DNA from: an uncultured Acinetobacter sp.
GTDB lineage: Bacteria > Pseudomonadota > Gammaproteobacteria > Pseudomonadales > Moraxellaceae
NCBI GenBank assembly: GCA_913777945.1
Contig: CAJYTY010000001.1
Span: 1-55,875, forward strand
Reading direction: 5' to 3'
Length of the DNA stretch: 55,875 nucleotides
The position numbers were made by a program, and so were the translations under genes. The stretch's first letter is position 1; every line of letters begins with the position of its first letter. Shown one piece after another: positions 44,208 to 51,921 of this stretch. The notes below the pieces were generated by a model. That model worked only from the letters and a program-made list of their open reading frames with translations. It searched no databases and had not been told where the DNA came from.

Positions 44208-45119
44208 ATGATTGTCCGTGATCAACCGAGTATTTTTAAAGTTTTATTCTCATGGCGCGGGACGATTTTACCTAAAATTTTACCCTCTCTAGGATTTGTC
44301 ATGCTCATCTCTGCCATTATTGGTGGTGTTGAGTATGTAGATCTGTATCGATTTCCAGAAATTCCTTTGGTAGGTTTTACACTGATTGGGGTTGTCCTTT
44401 CAATTTTTTTAGGTTTTAAGAATACAGCTTGTTATGATCGCTGGTGGGAAGCACGTAAGCTTTGGGGTGTTTTAATTGCAACTTCTCGCCACTTTGATCG
44501 TGACTGTCGTGTATTAACTCAGGCTCGCCGTGAACGTATTATTCAAAATGTAATTGTATTTGCGAATGTGTTACGCGACCGCTTACGTCACCAAACAGCA
44601 AATCCCACTGAACTTACGGAAACCAGTGGTTTAAGCCAGCAAGCACTAACCCAACTCTATCAACAACATAATGCACCACAATACACACTTAGCCTGATTC
44701 AATGGGAACTATTACAAGCCATGAAAGAAGGTGAAATATCAGATATTATTTATACTCAAATGAACCGCCATGTCGCGGCTTTAAGTGAAATGCAAACGGG
44801 TTGTGATCGTATTGCGAATACCCCGATTCCATTTGCCTACTCTGTTTTACTGAATCGTACTGTGTATTTTTTCTGCTTTATGCTGCCGTTTAGTTTAGGG
44901 TCTTTATTAGGTCTAGTAACCCCACTTTTAGTCGGAATTTTGGCTTATACATTTTTGGGGTTAGATGCTTTAAGTACAGAAATTGAAGAACCATTTGGAA
45001 CACAAAGCAATGACTTACCTTTAGATGCGATGGTGCGTTCAATTGAAATTGAGTTACTGGGAACATTAGGTCGCCCAACCCCTCCACCGATTCAAGCACA
45101 TGATCATAATTTATTGTAA
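44208..45119 (+). CDS. Bestrophin-family anion channel (UPF0187)
   Basis: This 303-residue protein has two hydrophobic pairs (about residues 25-75 and 210-255). Characteristic elements are FLGFKNTACYDRWWEARKLWG near residue 65 and YTFLGLDALSTEIEEPFG with PLDAMVRSIEIELL near the end. Bacterial bestrophins form pentameric channels; the Klebsiella protein conducts cations and the eukaryotic ones anions. The physiological role in bacteria is not settled. Confidence 0.88.
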   Translation: MIVRDQPSIFKVLFSWRGTILPKILPSLGFVMLISAIIGGVEYVDLYRFPEIPLVGFTLIGVVLSIFLGFKNTACYDRWWEARKLWGVLIATSRHFDRDCRVLTQARRERIIQNVIVFANVLRDRLRHQTANPTELTETSGLSQQALTQLYQQHNAPQYTLSLIQWELLQAMKEGEISDIIYTQMNRHVAALSEMQTGCDRIANTPIPFAYSVLLNRTVYFFCFMLPFSLGSLLGLVTPLLVGILAYTFLGLDALSTEIEEPFGTQSNDLPLDAMVRSIEIELLGTLGRPTPPPIQAHDHNLL

Positions 45120-45169
45120 ATTATAAATTTAGATAAACCGATGACGTTTCGTTCAGTTGTAACCAAACC

Positions 45170-45197
45170 CAGTATTTGATGATTTATCAAATACTGG
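45170..45197. terminator. Hairpin downstream of the bestrophin gene
   Basis: CAGTATTTGAT-GATTT-ATCAAATACTG has an 11-base-pair perfect stem but no T tract. It may be a weak terminator or RNA stabiliser between convergent genes. Confidence 0.4.
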
Positions 45198-45233
45198 TAG
45201 CGGCAAAGATTGATTTTTAGATTAAAGAAATCA

Positions 45234-45320
45234 TCATGCAAAACCGTGAAACATCCATTGTATGCCCCATAAAATAATGATCAAAAAGATGATGATTAAA
45301 TATAATGCTATTTTTCTCAT
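45234..45320 (-). CDS. Possible 28-residue single-span membrane peptide
   Basis: A short frame begins 8 bases after the stop of the PHP phosphoesterase gene and encodes MRKIALYLIIIFLIIILW followed by GIQWMFHGFA. The charged N-terminus, a 15-residue hydrophobic span and an aromatic C-terminal end look like a genuine small inner-membrane protein (positive-inside). There is no strong Shine-Dalgarno, though GGGAAAG lies about 20 bases upstream inside the end of the preceding gene. No function is proposed. It is probably cotranscribed with the PHP gene. Confidence 0.45.
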   Translation of the reverse strand: MRKIALYLIIIFLIIILWGIQWMFHGFA

Positions 45321-45328
45321 GCACAGAT

Positions 45329-46180
45329 TTATCTAAAACTTTCCCAAATACCTATCTGCCCTTCTTTCACTTTAGGTGTATTACCCAGTTTAATCCACGG
45401 CATATTTTCACCATGAAAATCACTACCGATTGAAACAGCCAAATCAAACTGCTGAATCATTCGATCCACCATTTGACGTGTTGATGCAGGTTCTACACTC
45501 GGAGGAAGTTCAACAGCATCTCCGCCCGATTCAGCAAATAATTCAATTAAATAACGAATATTGGTCGCTGATAAATCATATCTGGTTGGATGGGCTAAAA
45601 CTGCGAAGCCTTGGCTGGCATGGATCACATCAATCGTTTCTTTCAACCCTAAACCTTCAAATTTCACAAATGCCTTTTTTCCTTCTTTAAGAAAACGGTC
45701 AAATGCTTGTTGTGGGCGACTGACAATATTTTTCTCTACTAATGTTTTCGCAATATGAGTACGGGTCACTCGATCTAGATGTCCATCAACTTTGGCAATC
45801 ACATCTGGGTAAATATCAAAATCAATACATTTCTCTAATAAGCTACAAATTACTTTCGCACGTTCAGCACGGACTTTTTTCTGATTTTCAAGCATTGCTT
45901 TTATAGGCGTCTCATCTTGCATATTCAAAGCAACAATATGAACACCATAACTCTTTTTAATATTTGGCCTTGACCATTGGCTGGATATCTCCACACCAGA
46001 AATGATTTTAATATCATAGTCTTGAGCATGTTTTTGGGCACGGTTTAAAGCATCCATCGTGTCATGATCTGTCACGGCAAGCATCTTTATTTTTAAGTCA
46101 ACAGCCGCCTCTACCAGTTGTTCTGGAGAGTACGTACCATCTGAAATGTGGGTATGTGTATGTAAATCGACACCGAACAT
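45329..46180 (-). CDS. PHP-domain phosphoesterase (RNase AM/YciV-like)
   Basis: This 283-residue PHP protein has the four metal motifs: DLHTHTHISDGTYSPEQL, LAVTDHDTMDAL, an internal GVEIS, and the late SIGSDFHGENMPW. E. coli YciV (Rnm, TrpH) is a 5'-3' exonuclease that matures 5S, 16S and 23S rRNA and degrades 3',5'-bisphosphonucleotides. The length and the yciB-yciI neighbourhood support the same family. It diverges from yciB with only 45 bases between the start codons. Confidence 0.9.
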   Translation of the reverse strand: MFGVDLHTHTHISDGTYSPEQLVEAAVDLKIKMLAVTDHDTMDALNRAQKHAQDYDIKIISGVEISSQWSRPNIKKSYGVHIVALNMQDETPIKAMLENQKKVRAERAKVICSLLEKCIDFDIYPDVIAKVDGHLDRVTRTHIAKTLVEKNIVSRPQQAFDRFLKEGKKAFVKFEGLGLKETIDVIHASQGFAVLAHPTRYDLSATNIRYLIELFAESGGDAVELPPSVEPASTRQMVDRMIQQFDLAVSIGSDFHGENMPWIKLGNTPKVKEGQIGIWESFR

Positions 46181-46225
46181 GGTTTGTATTATGCTATCTG
46201 ACCTATTTCATCATCGTACTGTAAC

Positions 46226-46837
46226 ATGAAAGCGTTGCTCGACTATCTGCCGATTATTATCTTCTTTTATTTTTATAAAACCACTGATCCCAAAGATAGT
46301 CATCACCCTTTATTACAGTTGGTTGGTAGCGCAGGAAATACCGATCAAAATCATATTCTTGTTGCAACCTGTGCGCTTTTAATTTCAACGCTTGTTGTTT
46401 ACGGTTGTTTGTTCTTTTTCCAGAAATTTAAACTGGAAAAAATGCAATGGTTTATTGTAGTAATGTCGGTGATTTTTGGTGGAATCACACTCGTATTCAG
46501 TGATGTGACCTACATTAAAATGAAAGCAATCATCATCAATATCGGTATTGGAATAGGTTTTTTAGTTACCCCATTATTCAATAAAGAACGTACCCCGATT
46601 ATTAAAAAGCTTCTTGGTTCATTACTCGAGTTAAGTCATCAAGGCTGGATGAGATTGAACTTAGCGTGGTGTGGACAATTCTTTTTGCTTGCCGCTTTAC
46701 ATTTTTTCTTTGGATTCGTCTATATGCAAGGCAAATATTGGGGTGAATTCACGGCTTTCGGCGATATTATCGTTTCTATCAGTTACCTTGCTGCTATACT
46801 ATTTTTCTTAAGAAAGCATTTTAAAACCACCGACTGA
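46226..46837 (+). CDS. yciB: Septation protein A family membrane protein YciB
   Basis: This 203-residue inner-membrane protein has about five TM helices. It begins with MKALLDYLPIIIFFYFYK, the family start. Further blocks are FKLEKMQWFIVVMSVIFGG, then FLVTPLFNKERTPIIKKLLG and WMRLNLAWCGQFFLLAALH. YciB interacts with divisome and elongasome proteins in E. coli and affects envelope integrity. It is followed at 24 bases by yciI, as in E. coli. Confidence 0.93.
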   Translation: MKALLDYLPIIIFFYFYKTTDPKDSHHPLLQLVGSAGNTDQNHILVATCALLISTLVVYGCLFFFQKFKLEKMQWFIVVMSVIFGGITLVFSDVTYIKMKAIIINIGIGIGFLVTPLFNKERTPIIKKLLGSLLELSHQGWMRLNLAWCGQFFLLAALHFFFGFVYMQGKYWGEFTAFGDIIVSISYLAAILFFLRKHFKTTD

Positions 46838-46861
46838 ATTTTGAATCATTGAGCGACTGCC

Positions 46862-47164
46862 ATGCCTTATTTTGTCCTAACCTGTACTGATCATGAAGGT
46901 ACCTTAGAAAAACGTTTAGCAACTCGTCCACAACATATTGAACGATTGCAAAAGCTAGATGATGAAGGACGTTTAATTGCTGCTGGCGCTCATCCTAAAG
47001 ATCCAAATAATCCACAAGCAGGTTTTTTAGGCAGTACGATTATTGTTGAATTTGACACGCGTGAAGCTCTAGATAGCTGGATTCAGGAAGAGCCTTTTTT
47101 AAAAGAAGGAATTTACTCAAATATTGACGTAAAGCCTTTCAACAAAGCTTTTCCAAAAGGGTAA
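46862..47164 (+). CDS. yciI: YciI-family protein
   Basis: This 100-residue dimeric alpha+beta-barrel protein has the family pattern YFVLTCTDHEGTLEKRLATR near the start, RLIAAGAHPKDPNN in the middle and SWIQEEPFLKEGIYSNIDVKPF near the end. The His-Asp pair proposed as an active site in YciI is present. The function is unknown; related folds occur in dehalogenases. It lies between yciB and the coiled-coil membrane protein. Confidence 0.93.
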   Translation: MPYFVLTCTDHEGTLEKRLATRPQHIERLQKLDDEGRLIAAGAHPKDPNNPQAGFLGSTIIVEFDTREALDSWIQEEPFLKEGIYSNIDVKPFNKAFPKG

Positions 47165-47167
47165 ATC

Positions 47168-47620
47168 ATGCACTTTGCAGCCAAAAGCTTTTTCGCCTTA
47201 TGCTTAATGAGTTCATCAGTCTGGGCTGTTGAACCAACACCAGCTGTTGCACCGATAACAACTGTTCAAGCTAAACCAAACTCAACAACAGCTTCCACCC
47301 CTGTTGCTACGGCAACTGCTAAGCCCTTAACTGCTGAACAAATTGCAAAGGCTAAACAGCAACAAGAAGCAAAAGTCAAAGCATTGGTTCAAGATCAAGC
47401 CAATCGCTTAAAGCAACTTGAAAATGCCAATCTTGAAGCGCTCTCGCAAAATCAAGAATTACAACTCAAAAATGACAATCTTACTGTTCAGATTCAAGTT
47501 TTACAAAGTGAGCGCAGCGCTCAAATGTTCTTGTATGGTGCTATGACCATTGCAGTTGGTGTCATTCTAGGTTTCTTTATTGCGAGCTATGTCTACACCA
47601 AACGTCGTCGCCAGTGGTAA
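47168..47620 (+). CDS. Exported coiled-coil protein with C-terminal membrane anchor
   Basis: No characterised family is certain. The 150-residue protein has a signal peptide (AAKSFFALCLMSSSVWA, cleavage near residue 20) and a Thr/Ala/Pro-rich spacer (about 22-52). A coiled coil of about 60 residues follows (AEQIAKAKQQQEAKVKAL; NRLKQLENANLEAL; LQLKNDNLTVQIQVLQSE). The C-terminus has one TM helix and a basic cytoplasmic end (YVYTKRRRQW). This resembles the C-terminal half of YgiM-type proteins without their SH3 domain. It starts 3 bases after yciI and 17 bases before mnmC, so it is in their operon. Confidence 0.8.
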   Translation: MHFAAKSFFALCLMSSSVWAVEPTPAVAPITTVQAKPNSTTASTPVATATAKPLTAEQIAKAKQQQEAKVKALVQDQANRLKQLENANLEALSQNQELQLKNDNLTVQIQVLQSERSAQMFLYGAMTIAVGVILGFFIASYVYTKRRRQW

Positions 47621-47637
47621 AAATATAATTTTTATTT

Positions 47638-49548
47638 ATGTCTCACTCATCAAAATTACAAACTGCTGAATTAGATTGGGAAATAGTCGATGACATCGAA
47701 ATTCCTATTTCTAAGCAATTCGGTGATGTTTACTTTTCTAAAGACAATGGTTTGCTTGAAACCCGACATGTATTTTTAAATGGCAATGATTTAACCGAAC
47801 GCCTCTCTCAACTACATGATTATCAATATTTCTGTGTAGGTGAAACTGGTTTTGGTACAGGACTCAATATTTTGACCCTGTGGCAACTCTGGCAACAAGT
47901 TCGCTTAGATAATCACAGCCATTTACATGTTGTCAGCGTTGAAAAATTTCCATTAAATAAAGCTGATTTGATCCGTGCACTTAATGTTTGGACAGAACTC
48001 AAACCTTTAGCAGAAAAATTGATTCAGCAATATCCCTTGCCAATTGCAGGTTGTCATCGTTTAAGTTTTCCTGAAGAACGTTTTAGTATTGATTTATGGC
48101 TAGGTGATGCTCAGGATATTTTTCCAACGATCCCTAAAACCCAAGCAGTGAATGCATGGTTTTTGGACGGTTTTGCTCCCTCTTGTAACCCAGATATGTG
48201 GCAAGCAAATGTCTTAGATCATATGGTGCGTTTATCTGATTTTGGAACAACTTTCGCATCCTTTAGTGTCGCAGGCATATTAAAACGTGGGCTTAAACAA
48301 CACGGCATCCAAATCAGCCGTCCACGAGGTTTTGGTCATAAACGAGAAATGCTCAAAGCTATTTGGCTAAATGCTTCACAAGAAGAAACAGACACCGGCG
48401 ATTCGAAGCAAGACATAACGATTCAAAATGAATCTGAAATAGAGAGCTCAGCATCTGTACAGCGACATATTGCGATTATTGGCGCAGGAATCGCAGGTTT
48501 AAGCTCAGCATGGGCATTTGCTCAACGAGGACATCAAGTTACGATCTACGAGCAAAATGAGCCGCTTTCAGGTGCATCTGGCAATCCACTGGCGTTGCTC
48601 AATCCAAAACTATGCCCAATTGAACAGGCGCATGAACACTTGATGACCTTGAGTTGGCAACATGCGCTGAATTTTTATCCTCGTTTTAAGGCATTTAGAC
48701 CCATTCAAGTACAGCAGATTGCATTAAAAAATGCAGATGAACTGCTAGGACTGGTTGAGCAATATCCGGAAAACGTTTTAACTGCAAATACAACGCTTGA
48801 ATGCCTTCCTGAAACAGAGCTTTCAAGTCTGACCTTACATGAAGCAGGTGCAGTTTCACCACATAAATTACGTGATGAGATTTTACAACATCCTAATATT
48901 CGAATTGAAAAAGCAAAAATTTCTCGATTAGAGTCGACTGATAGCCAAGTTACACTCTGGCATGACCAACAAAAAATTGCCATAACGGACCATGCGGTTG
49001 TCTGTTGTGCTAAACAAAGTGCTGAACTCTTTGAAAACTATCCTGTCTTAAAGCCAATTCGGGGACAAGTCAGCTGGGTTGAGAATAGCCAGCGACCTTT
49101 AGCACTGGATCAAGCTTATAGTTATGGCGGCTATTGCATGCAACTGGATGCTTCACAGTTAATTCTCGGTGCATCTTTTTATCCCAATCGGGATGATGCA
49201 GAAGTGCTAACTGAAGATCATGTGCATAACTACGAACTTATCCACAGTGTCTTCCCCCAATATGTAGAACAACTTCCAAAACTGGAGACTTGGCAAGGAA
49301 GAGCATCAGTTCGCGCACAAAGTTTAGATTATTTCCCCTTAGTTGGGGAAATACAAAATCTTGATCAAATCTATACTTTTGCTGGTTTAGGATCGAAAGG
49401 TTTCTTATTTGCGCCATTATGTAGTGAAATCTTAGCAGCACTAATTTTAGGTGAACTTTGCCCAGTTCCTCAAAGTTTATTGGATAAATTAAATCCTCAA
49501 AGATTTCAAAAGAAATTAAAAGCTAAAAAACCTTATTATTCTGGGTAA
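47638..49548 (+). CDS. mnmC: Bifunctional tRNA 5-methylaminomethyl-2-thiouridine biosynthesis protein MnmC
   Basis: This 636-residue two-domain enzyme completes mnm5s2U34 in tRNAs for Lys, Glu and Gln. The N-terminal methyltransferase (about 1-245) has FCVGETGFGTGLNIL and WFLDGFAPSCNPDMW. The C-terminal FAD oxidase (about 275-620) has the nucleotide-binding IAIIGAGIAGLSSAWAFA and ASGNPLALLNPKL, then the final FAGLGSKGFLFAPL. The domain order is the usual MnmC order and the length fits (E. coli 668). An acidic/Ser-rich linker (about 246-275) joins the halves. Confidence 0.96.
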   Translation: MSHSSKLQTAELDWEIVDDIEIPISKQFGDVYFSKDNGLLETRHVFLNGNDLTERLSQLHDYQYFCVGETGFGTGLNILTLWQLWQQVRLDNHSHLHVVSVEKFPLNKADLIRALNVWTELKPLAEKLIQQYPLPIAGCHRLSFPEERFSIDLWLGDAQDIFPTIPKTQAVNAWFLDGFAPSCNPDMWQANVLDHMVRLSDFGTTFASFSVAGILKRGLKQHGIQISRPRGFGHKREMLKAIWLNASQEETDTGDSKQDITIQNESEIESSASVQRHIAIIGAGIAGLSSAWAFAQRGHQVTIYEQNEPLSGASGNPLALLNPKLCPIEQAHEHLMTLSWQHALNFYPRFKAFRPIQVQQIALKNADELLGLVEQYPENVLTANTTLECLPETELSSLTLHEAGAVSPHKLRDEILQHPNIRIEKAKISRLESTDSQVTLWHDQQKIAITDHAVVCCAKQSAELFENYPVLKPIRGQVSWVENSQRPLALDQAYSYGGYCMQLDASQLILGASFYPNRDDAEVLTEDHVHNYELIHSVFPQYVEQLPKLETWQGRASVRAQSLDYFPLVGEIQNLDQIYTFAGLGSKGFLFAPLCSEILAALILGELCPVPQSLLDKLNPQRFQKKLKAKKPYYSG

Positions 49549-49574
49549 ATTATTATTTTAGTTGTTAATTCTTT

Positions 49575-49610
49575 AAATTTGCCAAAATACCCAAGTATTT
49601 TGGCAAATTT
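49575..49610. terminator. Bidirectional terminator between mnmC and the rhodanese gene
   Basis: AAATTTGCCAAAATAC-CCAA-GTATTTTGGCAAATTT is a perfect 16-base-pair stem with a 4-base loop, between convergent genes. Confidence 0.75.
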
Positions 49611-49617
49611 AACTGAT

Positions 49618-49932
49618 CTATGCGCCTTGTTCTAAAGCTAAGCCAGCATCACGTGCTGCACGTGTACCGCCCATCAATACAACATATTCACGAGAATCAT
49701 CTAAACCGTCTAAAAGCTCTGCTGCGCGTGGGGCTTTACTTCCACCACCACATAAAATATAAATCGGCTGATCCGCTGCAACCTGAGTCAAACTATCCGC
49801 ATTAATTTCAGCAATTGGACGATTTAACGCCCCTTTGACGTGTGCCTCTGCATAAGCTTTGGCATCTCGGACATCCCAAATGACTGCGCCTTCTGGGAAC
49901 TCAAATGTTGTAATTTCTTGTTTACGGATCAT
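49618..49932 (-). CDS. Single-domain rhodanese-like sulfurtransferase
   Basis: This 104-residue rhodanese domain has VIWDVRDAKAYAEAHVKGALNRP, then the catalytic loop YILCGGGSKAPRAAELL with a single Cys, and VVLMGGTRAARDAGL at the end. The loop lacks the usual CxxGxR pattern, so the substrate may be unusual. The ATG at 49932 is chosen over 49959 because AAGGAG lies 6 bases before it. Its 5' side is divergent from yajQ. Confidence 0.87.
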   Translation of the reverse strand: MIRKQEITTFEFPEGAVIWDVRDAKAYAEAHVKGALNRPIAEINADSLTQVAADQPIYILCGGGSKAPRAAELLDGLDDSREYVVLMGGTRAARDAGLALEQGA

Positions 49933-50022
49933 TGTGCACTCCTTTGATGTAAACAACACTTGGCAAATGAAGAAAACACCCTTAGCATCTCAAATATTCT
50001 TTCCCTTTGTAAAGGTCTAACC

Positions 50023-50511
50023 ATGCCTTCTTTTGATATTGTTTCTGAATTAGAGTTATTTGAAGTCAATCATGCTGTACAAAATACAGAAAAAGAGATT
50101 GCAACACGTTTTGACTTCCGTGGACAAGACGTTTCAATTGAGTTAAATGAAAAAAATAAAGAAATCAAAATCTCAACTGAAAGTGACTTCCAATGCGAAC
50201 AAGTCTATACCATGCTTGAAAATCACTTCTATAAACGTAAGATTGATGTACAAGCTTTAGATCCACAAAAAGCCACTGCTTCTGGTAAAAATGTGGTCCA
50301 AGTGATCAAGCTGAAAGATGGACTTGACTCAGATACCGCAAAAAAAATTAATAAAGCCATTAAAGAAAGTGGTATCAAAGCGCAATCTTCTATCCAAGGA
50401 GACAAAATCCGTGTCACAGATAAAAAGCGCGATACATTGCAACAAGTCATGAACTTTTTACGTGAACAACAATTTGGTCTACCACTTCAATTTAATAATT
50501 TCAAAGACTAA
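50023..50511 (+). CDS. yajQ: YajQ family nucleotide-binding protein
   Basis: This 162-residue protein begins MPSFDIVSELELFEVNHAVQ, the standard YajQ start, followed by TEKEIATRFDFRGQ. Later come KDGLDSDTAKKINKAIKES and QGDKIRVTDKKRDTLQ. It has two ferredoxin-like domains; a Xanthomonas homologue binds c-di-GMP and acts as a regulator, others bind tRNA or nucleotides. The frame opens at 49960, but the ATG at 50023 with AAAGG upstream fits the family length. Confidence 0.95.
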   Translation: MPSFDIVSELELFEVNHAVQNTEKEIATRFDFRGQDVSIELNEKNKEIKISTESDFQCEQVYTMLENHFYKRKIDVQALDPQKATASGKNVVQVIKLKDGLDSDTAKKINKAIKESGIKAQSSIQGDKIRVTDKKRDTLQQVMNFLREQQFGLPLQFNNFKD

Positions 50512-50525
50512 ACATTAGGTTCACT

Positions 50526-51020
50526 ATGGCAAAAGATAACCGTCTTTATACGCTGGTTAAAACCACTTCTAAATTTCCAAAAAGTATCCGTAGTACGCTA
50601 TGGAGTAAAGCTTTTGGTCGTGTTGTTCCTATGGTTGGAACAGCAAATATTCGTTATTTAGAAGTTGATAAAGACCATGTCACTGTGCGCATTGAAAACC
50701 AACGTAATATGCAAAATCATATTAAAGGGGTTCACGCAGCAGCAATGGCTTTATTAGCAGAAACTGCAACGGGCTTTTTAACGGGCTTACATATCCCAGA
50801 TGATCGGATTTTGTTGATTAAATCATTGCATGTCGATTATTTAAAAGTTGCGCAAGGCGGTTTAACTGCTACAGCAAGCTTGTCAGCAGACCAAAAAAAG
50901 TTTATTGCTGAGCATGACAAAGGCGAGTTATTGATTCCTGTGACCGTAATTGACGATTCTGGTAATGAACCAATTCAATGTCAGATGCTTTGGGCTTGGT
51001 TGCCAAAACGTAAAAAATAA
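50526..51020 (+). CDS. DUF4442-type hotdog-fold protein (putative thioesterase)
   Basis: This 164-residue protein has a hotdog-like pattern: VVPMVGTANIRYLEVDKDHV, then the central helix GVHAAAMALLAETATGFLTG, and LLIKSLHVDYLKVAQGGLTA. This matches the DUF4442/YiiD C-terminal family related to acyl-CoA thioesterases. The substrate is unknown. It follows yajQ after 14 bases and probably shares its transcript; a second hotdog gene (yciA) converges on it. Confidence 0.83.
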   Translation: MAKDNRLYTLVKTTSKFPKSIRSTLWSKAFGRVVPMVGTANIRYLEVDKDHVTVRIENQRNMQNHIKGVHAAAMALLAETATGFLTGLHIPDDRILLIKSLHVDYLKVAQGGLTATASLSADQKKFIAEHDKGELLIPVTVIDDSGNEPIQCQMLWAWLPKRKK

Positions 51021-51034
51021 TCTTAGATTGAAGA

Positions 51035-51060
51035 TAAAGCCCAATTAAATTTGGGCTTTA
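51035..51060. terminator. Bidirectional terminator between the DUF4442 gene and yciA
   Basis: TAAAGCCCAA-TTAAAT-TTGGGCTTTA is a perfect 10-base-pair stem with adjacent T-rich sequence on both strands. Confidence 0.8.
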
Positions 51061-51068
51061 TTGTTTTA

Positions 51069-51482
51069 TCAGCTTGCTAAAAAATCTTGCTTAATTTGTT
51101 CTGAGATTTGTCGTTTATTACCATTCACATCAACAGCAACAAATGTAAAAACACCTTGAGTAATTCGAATCGGATCACGTGAATTGTCGTGACTATTCCA
51201 TACCTCGATTTGCACCTGTACAGAAGTATTGCCGACTTTCAAAATTTTAGTATAGCAACTAATCACATTTCCAACCTTAACAGGCACAAGGAAAGTCATT
51301 TCATTAATCGCAATTGTTGCACATCGTCCCTTACTCAAACGCTCAACATGAATCGCTCCTGCGAGATCCATCTGTGAAACAATCCATCCTCCAAATACAT
51401 CACCACTCCAGTTTGTATCTGCTGGCATAGCAATATTCTGCAAGGATAAAACCCCTTCTGGATGATTTGAACGTTCAGTCAT
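51069..51482 (-). CDS. yciA: YciA-type acyl-CoA thioesterase
   Basis: This 137-residue hotdog enzyme has NIAMPADTNWSGDVFGGWIVSQ near the N-terminus with the catalytic Asp of the family, followed by MDLAGAIHVERLSKGRCATIA. VKVGNVISCYTKILKVGNTS leads into the C-terminal strands. YciA hydrolyses a wide range of acyl-CoAs. AAGGACATTAAC precedes the ATG. The start is one base after the trxC stop, so it is the third gene of hydrolase-trxC-yciA. Confidence 0.9.
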   Translation of the reverse strand: MTERSNHPEGVLSLQNIAMPADTNWSGDVFGGWIVSQMDLAGAIHVERLSKGRCATIAINEMTFLVPVKVGNVISCYTKILKVGNTSVQVQIEVWNSHDNSRDPIRITQGVFTFVAVDVNGNKRQISEQIKQDFLAS

Positions 51483-51483
51483 G

Positions 51484-51921
51484 TTAATGTCCTTGATGTT
51501 GCTGTAATTGCTGATTTAACCATTGCTGTAGCTCTGGTGTACGTAATGCACCACTTATTCTGGCCAATTCAGTCGTCTTATTCATTAAGACCAAAGTTGG
51601 AATACTGCGGACATTAAATGCAGCACTTAAACGTGGGTTTGCTTCAGTGTCAATTTTAGCAAACACGACGTGAGGATTATGTTTAGCAACCTCAGCAAAA
51701 TGAGGTGCCATCATTTTACAAGGATTACACCATTCTGCCCAAAGATCGATTAGTACAGGTAAATCTGAATTACTAATGAAATGGCTAAAATTTTGTTCAT
51801 TTAATTCAATTGGCGCTAACGTTAATAATGGTTGATGGCATTGCCCACAGTTTGGATGAACTGCTAATTTTTCTTCAGGTACACGATTTTTTGCACCACA
51901 GGATGCACAGACAATTATCAT
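51484..51921 (-). CDS. trxC: Thioredoxin 2 (zinc-finger thioredoxin) with WCNPC active site
   Basis: This 145-residue protein has an N-terminal zinc ribbon (CASCGAKN...HPNCGQCHQ, Cys pairs near residues 5/8 and 25/28) and a thioredoxin domain. The active site reads EWCNPCK, with Asn where the canonical thioredoxin motif has Gly. Downstream are FAKIDTEANPRL and the cis-proline FNVRSIPTLVLM. In E. coli trxC is induced by OxyR; no OxyR site was recognised here. It abuts the hydrolase gene (TAAATG junction). Confidence 0.95.
   Translation of the reverse strand: MIIVCASCGAKNRVPEEKLAVHPNCGQCHQPLLTLAPIELNEQNFSHFISNSDLPVLIDLWAEWCNPCKMMAPHFAEVAKHNPHVVFAKIDTEANPRLSAAFNVRSIPTLVLMNKTTELARISGALRTPELQQWLNQQLQQHQGH

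Noticed and set aside
42039..45119. RadC, bestrophin, PHP phosphoesterase and hydrolase-like genes considered as a possible defence island
   Set aside because: coaBC-radC and the PHP-yciB-yciI groups are normal chromosomal neighbourhoods; no nuclease-effector pair, mobile element or composition shift is present.
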